A stretch of DNA of 64,000 nucleotides, from contig NZ_JAGFOA010000004.1 in the NCBI RefSeq assembly GCF_017592545.1, forward strand, positions 62,001 to 126,000, written 5' to 3'. Each line of letters opens with the position of its first letter. Position 1 is the stretch's first letter. Origin of the DNA: Microbacterium stercoris. GTDB taxonomy: Bacteria > Actinomycetota > Actinomycetes > Actinomycetales > Microbacteriaceae. Under the pieces are notes generated by a model. That model saw only the letters and a program-made list of their open reading frames with translations. It was not told the DNA's origin and made no database searches. Positions 34,322-43,754 of the stretch are shown one piece after another. A program made the position numbers and the translations under genes.

Positions 34322-35818
34322 ATGGACTATGTGGTCTCTATCGATCAGGGAACGACCAGCACGCGCGCCATCGTGTTCGACCGCGCGGGCCGTCCGGTCG
34401 CGACCGGCCAGCTCGAGCATCGGCAGCTCTTCCCGCGGCCCGGCTGGGTGGAGCACGACGCGACCGAGATCTGGGCGAACACCCGCCAGGTGATCGGCAT
34501 GGCTCTCTCGAAGGCCGACATCACGCGGCACGACGTGGCCGCCATCGGCATCACGAACCAGCGAGAGACCGTGGTCGTCTGGGACGGGAAGACGGGCAGA
34601 CCGATCCATCCGGCGATCGTGTGGCAGGACACCCGTACTCAGGCCGACGTGGACGCCCTGGCGGCCGACGGGGGCGCGGATCGCTTCGCCGACGTCACGG
34701 GGCTGCCGCTGGCGACCTACTTCTCCGCGACGAAGATCGCCTGGATCCTGGACCACGTCGAGGGGGCACGGGCGCGCGCGGAGGCCGGGGAGCTGCTGTT
34801 CGGCACCACCGACACGTGGGTGCTGTGGAACCTCACGGGGGGACCGAGGGGCGGCGTCCACGTCACCGACGTGACGAACGCGAGCCGCACGCTGCTGATG
34901 GACCTGCGCACGCTCGACTGGCGTGAGGACCTCCTCGAGGCCTTCCGCGTGCCGCGGGCGATGCTGCCGGAGATCCGATCCTCATCCGAGGTGTACGGGC
35001 ACGCCTCGTCGCAGAGCCTGCTGCGCGAGACGCCCATCGCCGGCATCCTGGGCGACCAGCAGGCCGCGACCTTCGGTCAGGCCGCATTCGAGCGCGGGGA
35101 GTCGAAGAACACCTACGGCACGGGCAACTTCCTCATCCTGAACACCGGTGAGGAGATCGTGCGATCGCGGCATGGCCTCATCACGACGGTCGCGTACCGG
35201 CTGGGGGAGCAGGCGCCGCGTTACGCGCTGGAGGGCTCGATCGCGGTCACCGGATCGCTCATCCAGTGGCTCCGGGACAACCTCGGAATCATCGGCAGCG
35301 CCCCCGATGTCGAGCCGCTCGCGGCGAGTGTCGACGACAACGGCGGCGTGGTGATCGTCCCTGCCTTCTCCGGCCTGTTCGCTCCGCACTGGCGCCCTGA
35401 CGCCCGCGGCGCGATCCTCGGCCTCACGCGCTACGCGACGAAGGCGCATATCGCGCGGGCGGCGCTCGAGTCGGTGGCGCTGCAGACGCGCGAGGTGATC
35501 GACGCCGTCTGCGCCGATGCGGGCGTGGCCGTCGAGGAGCTCCGCGCCGACGGCGGCATGGTGGCGAACGACCTGCTGATGCAGTTCCAGGCGGACGTGC
35601 TGGGGGTGCCCGTGCTGCGACCGGCGGTCGTCGAGACCACCGCGCTGGGCGCCGCCTACGCCGCCGGGCTGGCGGTGGGCTTCTGGTCGGGCCTCGACGA
35701 GCTCCGCGACCTCTGGCGCGAGGACCGCCGCTGGGAGCCCGCCATGCCGGCCGACGAACGCGACGCCCACCTCGCGCGCTGGCGCGATGCCGTGCCGCGC
35801 ACGTTCGACTGGGCCTGA
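34322..35818 (+). CDS. glpK: Glycerol kinase
   Basis: 498 residues, normal length. FGGY-family sugar kinase with the N-terminal [15 protein letters not shown] and [13 protein letters not shown], then [32 protein letters not shown] and [21 protein letters not shown]. It phosphorylates glycerol to glycerol-3-phosphate, the substrate of GlpD encoded across the divergent promoter. No glycerol facilitator gene is adjacent. Ends 12 bases before the convergent GCS2-type ligase gene. Confidence 0.97.
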   Translation: MDYVVSIDQGTTSTRAIVFDRAGRPVATGQLEHRQLFPRPGWVEHDATEIWANTRQVIGMALSKADITRHDVAAIGITNQRETVVVWDGKTGRPIHPAIVWQDTRTQADVDALAADGGADRFADVTGLPLATYFSATKIAWILDHVEGARARAEAGELLFGTTDTWVLWNLTGGPRGGVHVTDVTNASRTLLMDLRTLDWREDLLEAFRVPRAMLPEIRSSSEVYGHASSQSLLRETPIAGILGDQQAATFGQAAFERGESKNTYGTGNFLILNTGEEIVRSRHGLITTVAYRLGEQAPRYALEGSIAVTGSLIQWLRDNLGIIGSAPDVEPLAASVDDNGGVVIVPAFSGLFAPHWRPDARGAILGLTRYATKAHIARAALESVALQTREVIDAVCADAGVAVEELRADGGMVANDLLMQFQADVLGVPVLRPAVVETTALGAAYAAGLAVGFWSGLDELRDLWREDRRWEPAMPADERDAHLARWRDAVPRTFDWA

Positions 35819-35830
35819 GCGCCCGCGGCG

Positions 35831-36985
35831 TCAGAGGCGCAGGCGGTCGCGGCGCGAGGGGCCGTTGCGGAACTCGCGGATGAGCGAGCGCGCCACCTCG
35901 CGCAGATCCCCGTCGGACGCCTCGGCGACGATCAGCTGGCGCTGGTAGCTGGCGCCGCGCTCCAGGATCTCGGCGATGCCGGCGAACTCGCGTTCGCACT
36001 TCAGCTCGAGGGCGATGGGCTCGAGGCGCTCGAGCGTCTCTCGCAGGTGCTCGCGCACCGGCACCTGAGTGCCCTCGCGGTCCACGATGACGCGGGCCTC
36101 GAGGCCGAAGCGCGCGGCGCGCCACTTGTTCTCCCGCACATACCAGGGCTGCAGGATCGGCAGCTCCCTGCCCTCGTCGAGATCCCGGGAGAAGGATTCG
36201 ACGAGCGTCTGCACCAGCGCGGCGACGGCGGCGAGCTCGGGCAGCGTCGACATGCCGTCGCACGCCCGCACCTCGATCGTTCCCCAGCGGGGAGCGGGCC
36301 GGATGTCCCAACGCACCTCGGTGGCATCGTCCATCACGCCCGTGCGCTGCATGTCGTCGAGATACGCCTCGTACTCGTCCCACGTCTGAAGCTGCCACGG
36401 CAGGCCCGCCGTCGGCAGCTGCTGGAACACCAGCGCACGGTTCGACGCGTAGCCCGTGCGCTCGCCCGCCCAGAACGGGCTGGACGCCGACAGCGCCTGC
36501 AGGTGGGGAAGATAGCCGGACAGCGCGTGGATGATCGGCAGCACCTTGTCGACGTCCTCGACGCCCACGTGCACGTGGATGCCCCAGATCATCATGTTGC
36601 GCCCCCACCACTGGGTGCGCTCGATGAGCGTGTGGTACCTCGTCTTGTCGGTGACGGTCTGGTCGAACCAGCGCGCGAAGGGGTGGCTGCCCGCGCACAT
36701 CAGCTCGATGCCGAGTGGATCGGTCTGCGAGCGGACGGCGTCGATCGCGTCCGAGATGTCATCGACGGCCGCCGCCACCGTGTCGCCGATGCCGCTGGTG
36801 ATCTCGATCGTGTTCGTCAGCAGCTCCTGCGTGACGGTGTGCCGTTCGAGCGCTGTCGCCTCCTCGAGCGCGGGGACGATCTCGGGCGCGCGGCCGACGA
36901 GATCTCCGGTTGTCTCGTCTGCCAGCATGAGCTCCCACTCGATGCCGACCGTCGAGCGGGCGGAGGTGGCGAAGGTGATCGTCAT
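35831..36985 (-). CDS. GCS2/YbdK-type carboxylate-amine ligase (glutamate-cysteine ligase family)
   Basis: 384 residues from the ATG at 36985. Starts STVGIEWELMLADETTGDLV, the GCS2 opening, and carries CAGSHPFARWFDQ, WGRNMMIWGIHVHVGV and GTIEVRACDGMSTLPE. YbdK-type enzymes have weak glutamate-cysteine ligase activity in vitro. Actinobacteria use mycothiol rather than glutathione, so the true amine acceptor is uncertain. Monocistronic; divergent from rpsP. Confidence 0.88.
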   Translation of the reverse strand: MTITFATSARSTVGIEWELMLADETTGDLVGRAPEIVPALEEATALERHTVTQELLTNTIEITSGIGDTVAAAVDDISDAIDAVRSQTDPLGIELMCAGSHPFARWFDQTVTDKTRYHTLIERTQWWGRNMMIWGIHVHVGVEDVDKVLPIIHALSGYLPHLQALSASSPFWAGERTGYASNRALVFQQLPTAGLPWQLQTWDEYEAYLDDMQRTGVMDDATEVRWDIRPAPRWGTIEVRACDGMSTLPELAAVAALVQTLVESFSRDLDEGRELPILQPWYVRENKWRAARFGLEARVIVDREGTQVPVREHLRETLERLEPIALELKCEREFAGIAEILERGASYQRQLIVAEASDGDLREVARSLIREFRNGPSRRDRLRL

Positions 36986-37046
36986 GTCGCCAGTGTGTGG
37001 GTGCGGCGCGCCCAGCGGCAAGCTGTACGCGACCCGGCGCGTCATC

Positions 37047-37083
37047 TGGCAGAATGGAGGGTCGGACCGGGTGCTCGACCCTC
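37047..37083 (+). promoter_or_regulatory. rpsP promoter core and leader hairpin
   Basis: TGGCAGAATGGA (37047-37058) contains the -10 CAGAAT; the same 12 bases precede rplS at 61962. GAGGGTCG (37057-37064) pairs with CGACCCTC (37076-37083) at the expected start of the mRNA, followed by about 100 bases of leader before the rpsP GTG. Confidence 0.5.
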
Positions 37084-37180
37084 TATCCAGCATCCAGAGT
37101 CCTCCTATTGAGCTTCCGCCGGAGTGCACCCCACTACCTGGCGACTGGTTCGCTTCGTTTCCACACCATTCAGGAGAATC

Positions 37181-37609
37181 GTGGCTGTCAAGATCCGTCT
37201 CAAGCGCCTGGGCAAGATCCGTGCGCCTTACTACCGCATCGTCGTCGCCGACTCGCGCACCAAGCGCGACGGTCGTGTGATCGAGGAGATCGGCAAGTAC
37301 CACCCGACCGAGGAGCCCTCGTTCATCGAGGTCGACTCGGATCGCGCGCAGTACTGGCTCTCCGTCGGCGCGCAGCCGACCGAGCAGGTCGCCGCCATCC
37401 TCAAGATCACGGGTGACTGGGGCAAGTTCAAGGGCGACAAGGACGCCGTGAGCACGCTCAAGACCCGCGAGGACAAGACCGGCTACGTCGCCGACTCCGC
37501 CAAGAAGTCGGTCGTCAAGCCCAAGGTCGAGAAGAAGGCCGAGGCCGCTGAGGCCCCCGCCGACGCTGAGGTCGCCGACGAGGCCGCCGAGGCCGAGGCC
37601 GCAGAGTAA
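37181..37609 (+). CDS. rpsP: 30S ribosomal protein S16
   Basis: 142 residues from the GTG at 37181, which has AGGAG five bases upstream. Starts with the conserved [23 protein letters not shown], then [14 protein letters not shown]. Past about residue 110 an Ala/Glu/Lys-rich tail is added ([20 protein letters not shown]), typical of actinobacterial S16. Assembly protein of the small ribosomal subunit. First gene of rpsP-khpA-rimM-trmD. Confidence 0.97.
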   Translation: MAVKIRLKRLGKIRAPYYRIVVADSRTKRDGRVIEEIGKYHPTEEPSFIEVDSDRAQYWLSVGAQPTEQVAAILKITGDWGKFKGDKDAVSTLKTREDKTGYVADSAKKSVVKPKVEKKAEAAEAPADAEVADEAAEAEAAE

Positions 37610-37611
37610 TC

Positions 37612-37842
37612 GTGCTGGCCGCCGCGCTCGAGCACCTCGTCAAGGGGATCGTGGATCACCCGGACGACGTGCGCATCGACTCGTCCACGTCGTCGCGTGG
37701 GGATGTGCTGGAAGTGCATGTCCACGCCGACGACCGCGGACGTGTCATCGGGCGCGGCGGCCGTACCGCGAAGGCTCTGCGTACGCTCGTCGCCGCCCTC
37801 GCGGCCGGCACGCGCGTCCGCGTCGACGTCGCGGACGACTGA
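37612..37842 (+). CDS. khpA: KH-domain RNA-binding protein KhpA
   Basis: 76 residues, GTG start two bases after the rpsP stop. A single KH domain with the GxxG loop in RVIGRGGRTAKALRTLVAAL. KhpA binds RNA, often with KhpB/Jag, and in Gram-positive bacteria affects cell division and small-RNA biology. The position between rpsP and rimM is highly conserved and supports the call. Confidence 0.92.
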   Translation: MLAAALEHLVKGIVDHPDDVRIDSSTSSRGDVLEVHVHADDRGRVIGRGGRTAKALRTLVAALAAGTRVRVDVADD

Positions 37843-37844
37843 AC

Positions 37845-38447
37845 GTGAGCGCGCAGCCCAAGAATCAGCTCCGCGTCGGCCGTCTCGTCAAGGCCCACGG
37901 CCTCAAGGGCGCCCTCAAGCTCGAGCTGTACACGGATGACCCCGATGGGCGTTTCACGCCCGGGGCGTCCTTCACCCTTCAGGTTCCCGAGCAGTCGGAA
38001 TGGCACGGCAAGACCGTCACCGTCCGCGAGTTCCGCTGGATGAACGCCCAGGCCGTCGTCTTCTTCGAGGGAGTGGACGACCGCAACGCCGCCGACACCC
38101 TCGTGCGCGCCATCCTCTGGATCGACGAGGACGAGGACGCGCCCGCCGAGGACGACGCCTGGTACGACCACCAGCTCATCGGCCTCGACGTCGTGCGCGA
38201 GGGCACCGTGGTGGGCAAGGTCGCCCGCGTCGACCATTTCCCGGCGCAGGACCTGCTCATCGTCGCCGCGGGCGAGAGCGAGATCCTCGTTCCGTTCGTC
38301 AAGGCGATCGTGCCCGAGGTCGACCTCGCCGCGGGCCGCGTCATCGTCACGCCGCCCGCCGGCCTCTTCGAGGAGCTGCCGGATGATCCGGCTCCCGCCG
38401 CGTCCGGCGACGACGCCTCCGCGGAGGCTCCCGGAACCTCGGCCTGA
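37845..38447 (+). CDS. rimM: Ribosome maturation factor RimM
   Basis: 200 residues, GTG start two bases after khpA. Opens [25 protein letters not shown], the RimM signature. The C-terminal PRC-barrel has [12 protein letters not shown] and GEILVPF-like [20 protein letters not shown]. An Asp/Ala/Pro-rich tail follows. Helps 30S head assembly with S19. Stop and trmD start are four bases apart. Confidence 0.96.
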   Translation: MSAQPKNQLRVGRLVKAHGLKGALKLELYTDDPDGRFTPGASFTLQVPEQSEWHGKTVTVREFRWMNAQAVVFFEGVDDRNAADTLVRAILWIDEDEDAPAEDDAWYDHQLIGLDVVREGTVVGKVARVDHFPAQDLLIVAAGESEILVPFVKAIVPEVDLAAGRVIVTPPAGLFEELPDDPAPAASGDDASAEAPGTSA

Positions 38448-38451
38448 TCCC

Positions 38452-39132
38452 ATGCGGATCGACATCGTCACGATCTTCCCGGCGTTCTTCGACGTCCTGG
38501 ATGTCTCGCTGATCGGAAAGGCCCGCGAGAAGGGCCTGCTCGATCTGCGCGTCCATGATCTCCGTGACGCCACCACCGATCGCCACCGCACGGTCGACGA
38601 CACGCCCTATGGCGGCGGCGCCGGCATGGTCATGAAGCCGGAGCCGTGGGGCGCCACGCTCGATGCCATCCTCGGTGACGACGCCGTGCTCGTTGTGCCG
38701 ACGCCGTCCGGCGAGGTGTTCCGGCAGTCGCTGGCACGGGAGCTCGCGCAGGAGAAGCAGCTCGTCTTCGCGTGCGGACGCTATGAGGGCATCGACCAGC
38801 GGGTGATCGACCACTACGCCGCGCGCGGGCGCGTGCGGCTCGTCTCGATCGGCGACTACGTGCTCAACGGAGGCGAAGTGGCCTCGATGGCCATGATCGA
38901 GGCCATCACCCGCCTCATCCCGGGATTCATGGGCAATCCGGAGAGCCTCGTAGAGGAGTCGCACGAGGACGGCCTGCTCGAGTACCCGATCTACACCAAG
39001 CCCGCGATCTGGCGCGACCTCGAGGTGCCGCCGGTGCTGCTCAGCGGCAACCACGGCGCCGTGGCCGCCTGGCGCAAGGAGCAGTCGCTCGAGCGCACGC
39101 GCGAGCGCCGCCCCGACCTGCTCGCCGACTGA
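38452..39132 (+). CDS. trmD: tRNA (guanine-37-N1)-methyltransferase
   Basis: 226 residues from the ATG at 38452. The start [16 protein letters not shown] is diagnostic. The SPOUT knot region has [24 protein letters not shown] and the SAM-binding [15 protein letters not shown]. It methylates G37 of several tRNAs to prevent frameshifting. A longer reading from 38383 would overlap rimM extensively and is rejected. Last gene of the operon. Confidence 0.97.
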   Translation: MRIDIVTIFPAFFDVLDVSLIGKAREKGLLDLRVHDLRDATTDRHRTVDDTPYGGGAGMVMKPEPWGATLDAILGDDAVLVVPTPSGEVFRQSLARELAQEKQLVFACGRYEGIDQRVIDHYAARGRVRLVSIGDYVLNGGEVASMAMIEAITRLIPGFMGNPESLVEESHEDGLLEYPIYTKPAIWRDLEVPPVLLSGNHGAVAAWRKEQSLERTRERRPDLLAD

Positions 39133-39178
39133 TCGGCGAGCGCTGCGGCGCCGCGTCGGCGTGGGGCATCCTGGTTCG

Positions 39179-40048
39179 GTGACCCAGCCCTCCCTCCTGC
39201 TCGATCGCCTGCGCGCCGCGGGGATCACCGACGTCGTCTCCGTCGAGACCGCCTCCGGCGGACTCGCCGCCGACGCGGGGCTCGCGCATCTGAACAACGG
39301 CACGACGCTGTTCGTGAAGACCTTTCCGGATCCGCCGGGGGACGACGCGTTCGCCACCGAGGCGGAGGGGCTGGAGGTGCTGCGTGCACGCGGCGGCATC
39401 GCCACCCCCGAGGTGATCGTGGCGACGCGGGATCTGCTGGTGCTCGAGTCTCTCGCCCCACGCCCGCAGGACGAGCGGTTCTGGGCGGACTTCGCGCACG
39501 CTCTCGCCCGCCACCACACGGTCACGCGGCATGACCGGTTCGGCTGGCACCGCGACAACTGGCTCGGCCGCCGCCGTCAGCACAACGCCTGGAGCGACGA
39601 CGGCTTCGCCTTCTTCGCCGAGCGGCGCCTCCTACGCTGGCTCGATGAGCCGAAGGTGTTCGCCGCGCTCGGCAAGGCGGGCCGCGCCCAGCTCGAGCGG
39701 CTGTGCGCTCGGCTCCCGGAGATCCTGCCCGATGCCCCCGCGTGTCTCGTGCACGGCGACCTCTGGGCTTACAACGTGATGGCGACGGCCGACGGCGCCG
39801 CGGCCCTCATCGATCCGGCGGTGTCGTACACCTGGGCCGAGGTCGACCTGGCACATCTGTGGACGACGGCCCCGCCCGCCGAGGCCGCCGGCTTCTTCGA
39901 TCTCTACGCCGAGCTGACCGGGCTGGATCGCGCGTGGCGAGAGCGGATGCCCGTCATCCAGCTGCGTCAGCATCTCGCGGTCATCGCGCAGTTCGAGCCC
40001 GACTGGGGCGCCGCCGCGATCGCCCGGGAGACGCTCGCGCGGTTCTGA
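39179..40048 (+). CDS. Fructosamine-3-kinase-like phosphotransferase
   Basis: 289 residues from the GTG at 39179; an in-frame GTG at 39161 is possible. Protein-kinase-like fold with TLFVKTFPD holding the ATP lysine, FARHHTVTRHDRFGWHRDNWLG, and the catalytic loop LVHGDLWAYNVM with the metal-binding ALIDPAVSYTWAEVDLAHL. This matches PF03881 fructosamine/ketosamine kinases, which phosphorylate glycated amines for repair. Substrate not proven. CATCCT seven bases before the start may be a degenerate -10. Converges on nasA. Confidence 0.85.
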   Translation: MTQPSLLLDRLRAAGITDVVSVETASGGLAADAGLAHLNNGTTLFVKTFPDPPGDDAFATEAEGLEVLRARGGIATPEVIVATRDLLVLESLAPRPQDERFWADFAHALARHHTVTRHDRFGWHRDNWLGRRRQHNAWSDDGFAFFAERRLLRWLDEPKVFAALGKAGRAQLERLCARLPEILPDAPACLVHGDLWAYNVMATADGAAALIDPAVSYTWAEVDLAHLWTTAPPAEAAGFFDLYAELTGLDRAWRERMPVIQLRQHLAVIAQFEPDWGAAAIARETLARF

Positions 40049-40072
40049 CCCCCGCGCGACTCTCCGCCACGA

Positions 40073-40089
40073 CGCCCGATGGACGGGCG
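40073..40089. terminator. Hairpin between the fructosamine-kinase-like gene and nasA
   Basis: CGCCCG, loop ATGGA, CGGGCG in the 43-bp gap between converging stops. Six-bp stem, weak but well placed. Confidence 0.4.
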
Positions 40090-40091
40090 GC

Positions 40092-42197
40092 TCACACCAC
40101 CTTCTCGGCCGTGACGACGGCGTGCTTGAACTCGGGCATCGACGAGATCGGATCGAGCCGCTCGCTCGTGAGCAGGTTCGCGCTGTCGGCACCGGGGTAG
40201 TGGAACGGCAGGAACACCGTGTCGGGGCGGATGTCGGCGCTGAGTCCGACGCGCGCCTCGACGGCCGCGCGCGGGGTGGACAGCCGCACGAGATCGCCGT
40301 CCGCCAGGCCGCGCGCGCGTGCGGTCGCCGGATGCAGCTGGGCGACGAGTTCGGGCTCGGCGTCGGCCAGCTCGGCGACGCGACGCGTCTGGGCACCGGA
40401 CTGATAGTGCGACAGCAGGCGGCCGGTGATGAGGCTGAGATCGGATCCGCGGGGCGTCTCGGGTGCACTCGCGCGCACGGCGACGAGGCGGGCACGCCCG
40501 TCGGGGTGCGCGAAGGAGGCGGCGAAAAGCCTCGGGGTGCCCGTGCTGCCGGCAGGGAAGGGCCAATGCGCCTCGATCCCCTCGTCGAGGAGCGCGTGAC
40601 TGAGGCCGGAGTAGTCGGCGATGCCGCCCTCGGAGGCGCGGGCCAGCTCGTCGAACACGACGGAGGGCTCGAGGTCCCAGGTGCCCGGAGCCTCGAGACG
40701 GCGCGCGAGCTCGGACATGATCCACAGCTCGCTGCGGGCGCCGGCGGGCGGGGCGATCGCGCGACGGCGACGGATGACACGTCCCTCGAGGTTGGTCATG
40801 GTGCCCTCCTCCTCGGCCCACTGCAGCACCGGCAGCACAACGTCGGCGAGGGCGGCGGTCTCCGAGAGCACGAAGTCGCTCACCACCAGGAGGTCGAGCC
40901 TGCCCAGGGCGTCGCGGATCGACTGGACGTCGGGGGAGGAGACCACCACGTTGGAACCGTGCACGAGCAGCGCACGCACCCCGCCCGGACGGCCGCTGGA
41001 TCGCAGCAGCTGCACGGCAGGGATTCCTGCGCCGGGGATGATCGAGGGGTCCACGCCCCAGACGCCGGCGACGTGCTCGCGCGCTCTCGGGTCGTCGATC
41101 CTGCGATAGCCGGGGAGCTGGTCCGCCTTCTGGCCGTGCTCGCGACCGCCCTGACCGTTGCCCTGGCCCGTGAGCGTGCCGTAGCCGCTGCCGGGACGAC
41201 CCGGCAGGCCGAGCAGCAGCGCGAGGTTGATCGCGGCGGTGGCCGTGTCGGTGCCGTCGGCATGCTGCTCGACGCCGCGTCCGGTGAGGATGTATGCCGA
41301 GCTCGACTGGGCGAGCGTGCGGGCGAGGGAGCGGATGGTCGCGGCCGGCACGCCGGTGGCGACCTCGGCCCGCTCCGGCCACCACAGGGAGACCGACCGC
41401 CGCAGGGAGTCGAAGCCCGTCGTGCGCTCTGCCACATAACGCGCGTCGTACAGGCTCTCGGCGATGACCACATGGATCAGGCCGAGCAGAAGCGCGAGGT
41501 CGCTCCCCGGCACCGGCTGGATGTGCTGCCCGCCCCCGTCGGAGGTGAGCGCCGCCGTCGAGCTGCGACGCGGATCCACCACGATCAGCCCGCCGCGCGC
41601 GCGGGCCCCCTGCAGATGAGAGACGAAGGGCGGCATCGTGTCGCCGACGTTCGAGCCCAGCATCAGGATGGTCTCGGCCGTATCGAGATCGCTGAGGGGG
41701 AACGGCAGCCCACGGTCCACTCCGAAGGCGCGGTTCGCAGCGGCGGCCGCCGAGGACATGCAGAAGCGGCCGTTGTAGTCGATGCGGGACGTGCGCAGTG
41801 CGATCCGGGCGAATTTGCCCAGCTGGTAGGCCTTCTCGTTCGTGAGGCCGCCTCCGCCGAAGACGCCGATCGCATCCCGACCGCTCTCCGACTGGATCGC
41901 GGTGATCCGCGCTGCGATGAGGTCGAGCGCGTCGTCCCAGGTGGTGGGCTCGAGCCGCCCGTCGGCGCGGCGCACCAGCGGAGCCGTGAGCCGGTCGGTC
42001 GTGCCGAGCAGCTCCGTCGAGGTCCATCCTTTGCGGCAGAGGCCTCCGCGGTTGGTCGGGAAGTCCCGCCCGTCCACGGCGACCGGGAGCCGCTCACCCG
42101 GCGTGGGGGTGAGGGTCATGGCGCACTGGAGCGCGCAGTAGGGGCAGTGGGTGTCCGCGACGCGCGCGCCGTCCTGGGCGGTGCGGAGGGCGGTCAC
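40092..42197 (-). CDS. nasA: Assimilatory nitrate reductase catalytic subunit
   Basis: 701 residues from a GTG in a GTGA overlap with the flavoprotein gene. The N-terminal 4Fe-4S site is C18-x2-C21-x3-C25-x28-C54, followed by K56. The molybdopterin oxidoreductase domains have GVFGGGGLTNEKAYQLGKFAR and YNGRFCMSSAAAAANRAFG (Cys as likely Mo ligand). The C-terminal dinucleotide-binding domain has ITGRLLSHYQSGAQTRR. No Tat signal, so it is cytoplasmic. It reduces nitrate to nitrite using electrons from the NasC-like protein encoded just upstream. The Moco it needs is made by the genes at 45359-54737. A longer frame start to 42353 lies within the neighbour. Confidence 0.93.
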   Translation of the reverse strand: MTALRTAQDGARVADTHCPYCALQCAMTLTPTPGERLPVAVDGRDFPTNRGGLCRKGWTSTELLGTTDRLTAPLVRRADGRLEPTTWDDALDLIAARITAIQSESGRDAIGVFGGGGLTNEKAYQLGKFARIALRTSRIDYNGRFCMSSAAAAANRAFGVDRGLPFPLSDLDTAETILMLGSNVGDTMPPFVSHLQGARARGGLIVVDPRRSSTAALTSDGGGQHIQPVPGSDLALLLGLIHVVIAESLYDARYVAERTTGFDSLRRSVSLWWPERAEVATGVPAATIRSLARTLAQSSSAYILTGRGVEQHADGTDTATAAINLALLLGLPGRPGSGYGTLTGQGNGQGGREHGQKADQLPGYRRIDDPRAREHVAGVWGVDPSIIPGAGIPAVQLLRSSGRPGGVRALLVHGSNVVVSSPDVQSIRDALGRLDLLVVSDFVLSETAALADVVLPVLQWAEEEGTMTNLEGRVIRRRRAIAPPAGARSELWIMSELARRLEAPGTWDLEPSVVFDELARASEGGIADYSGLSHALLDEGIEAHWPFPAGSTGTPRLFAASFAHPDGRARLVAVRASAPETPRGSDLSLITGRLLSHYQSGAQTRRVAELADAEPELVAQLHPATARARGLADGDLVRLSTPRAAVEARVGLSADIRPDTVFLPFHYPGADSANLLTSERLDPISSMPEFKHAVVTAEKVV

Positions 42198-43744
42198 GCG
42201 GTCGCTCCCAGTCGCGCGTCGATGAGTTCGGCGATGCGCGACCTGCAGCCGCCGCAGCCGGTGCCGGCGCGCGTGCACCTGCCGACCTCGGCGACGGTGT
42301 CGCAGCCCTCGGCGACGGCGTCCTCGATCGCACCCGCGGTGACGGCGTTGCACACGCAGATGGTGGCTTCGCGGCCCGTGGGGCGCGGTCCCTGATCCTC
42401 CTCGGCGTCCAGGCGCAGCAGCAGCGACCTGTCGGCGGGAAGCTCACCGCGTCGCCCGTAGAGCACCGACAGCTCGGCGCCGGTGCGGGGCATGCCCACC
42501 GACACGAAGCCCGTCAGCGCCCCGTCCCGGCTCACCATCTTGACGTACGTGCCGTGCTCCGGATCGGCCCACATGGACACGCCGAGCGGCGTCTCGCCGG
42601 CCACGACCGGCGCGAAGGGATCCGCCGACACGTCGCCCGCAGAGATGAGGTCGACCTGCTCGGCCTTCAGCGCGACCACGCCGGGGACCTCCTCCGAGAA
42701 CGACGTGGAGATCGCCCCCTCCCACTCCTCGCGCAGCGATCTCGCGAGGAACTCGGCCTGTCGCCATCCGGGGCCGATGAGCCCGCTCGGACCGCCCGGC
42801 ACGTCATGACTGTGCGTGTGCACGGTGTCGGCGATGTGGGCGCAATCGCCGATCGCCGCGATGTCCGGATCTGTCCAGGAGCGCAGGCGGTCGTCGACGA
42901 GCACGCCGCGGCCGGTGCGCAGTCCCGCGGCCTCGGCGAGCTCGGTGCGGGCGCGGACGCCGCACGAGAGCACAAGCAGGTCGCCCTCGATGCGCTTGCC
43001 GTCCGAGCTCACCAGGGCCTGGAAGCGCCGGACGCCGTCGGCGTCGGGCCGGGCGATGATCGCCTCCGCGCGGGTGTGCGGCCACACCCGCACACCCGCC
43101 GTCTCGAGCGCGGCGGCCAGCACGGAGGCCGATCCGCGATCGAGGTGGCGAGGCATCGGCATAGGACCGAAGTGCGCCACGTGGGGCATCGCGCCGGCCC
43201 GCGCCAGCAGCAGGGCGAGCTCGATGCCGAGGACGCCGGCGCCGAGGATGACCACGCGCCCTCCGGTGGCGACGACCCGTCGCACGCGCTCGGCATCCTC
43301 CGGCGAACGCAGCACCACCACTCCGCGAGTGAGGTCGGTGTCGAGCCCGGTCGCATCCGCGCCGAGGTGCTCGAGCCCGTCCAGGCGCGGCACCACGGCG
43401 CGGGCACCCGTCGCGAGCACGACCCGGTCATAGGCGACCCGTGTGTCGTCGGTGAGCACGACCTCCCGCGCCGCGCGGTCGATCGCCGAGACCCGCACTC
43501 CGGCGAGCACCTCCGCCCCCGCCGCGCGCAGCTCGCCCGTGTCGGCGATCACGAGATCGGACATCTCGAGCTCGCCGCTCGCGTACTCCGCGAGCAGCAC
43601 GCGGTTGTACGGCTCGACTCTCTCGGCGCCGACCACGGTGAGGTGGACGCGCCCCGAGGCGATGTCGGGGAGGAGCTCTTCGGCGAAGCGCACGCCGACC
43701 GGCCCGAAGCCGATCAGCACAACGCGCAGGGCGGGGGCGGTCAT
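42194..43744 (-). CDS. nasC: NAD(P)H-dependent flavoprotein with BFD-type 2Fe-2S domain (nitrate reductase electron transfer)
   Basis: 516 residues. Rossmann FAD site VLIGFGPVGVRFAEEL near the N-terminus, a second NAD site VVILGAGVLGIELALLLARAG in the middle, and GVLVDDRLRSWTDPDIAAIGDCAHI. The C-terminal BFD-like 2Fe-2S domain has C463, C465, C497 and C500 (C-x-C-x31-C-x2-C). It resembles the N-terminal part of NirB and NasC/NasB electron-transfer subunits and would pass NADH electrons to NasA. The stop overlaps the nasA GTG; narK ends only 10 bases downstream of its start, so the three form one operon. Confidence 0.87.
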   Translation of the reverse strand: MTAPALRVVLIGFGPVGVRFAEELLPDIASGRVHLTVVGAERVEPYNRVLLAEYASGELEMSDLVIADTGELRAAGAEVLAGVRVSAIDRAAREVVLTDDTRVAYDRVVLATGARAVVPRLDGLEHLGADATGLDTDLTRGVVVLRSPEDAERVRRVVATGGRVVILGAGVLGIELALLLARAGAMPHVAHFGPMPMPRHLDRGSASVLAAALETAGVRVWPHTRAEAIIARPDADGVRRFQALVSSDGKRIEGDLLVLSCGVRARTELAEAAGLRTGRGVLVDDRLRSWTDPDIAAIGDCAHIADTVHTHSHDVPGGPSGLIGPGWRQAEFLARSLREEWEGAISTSFSEEVPGVVALKAEQVDLISAGDVSADPFAPVVAGETPLGVSMWADPEHGTYVKMVSRDGALTGFVSVGMPRTGAELSVLYGRRGELPADRSLLLRLDAEEDQGPRPTGREATICVCNAVTAGAIEDAVAEGCDTVAEVGRCTRAGTGCGGCRSRIAELIDARLGATA

Positions 43745-43754
43745 GCAGGTGTCC

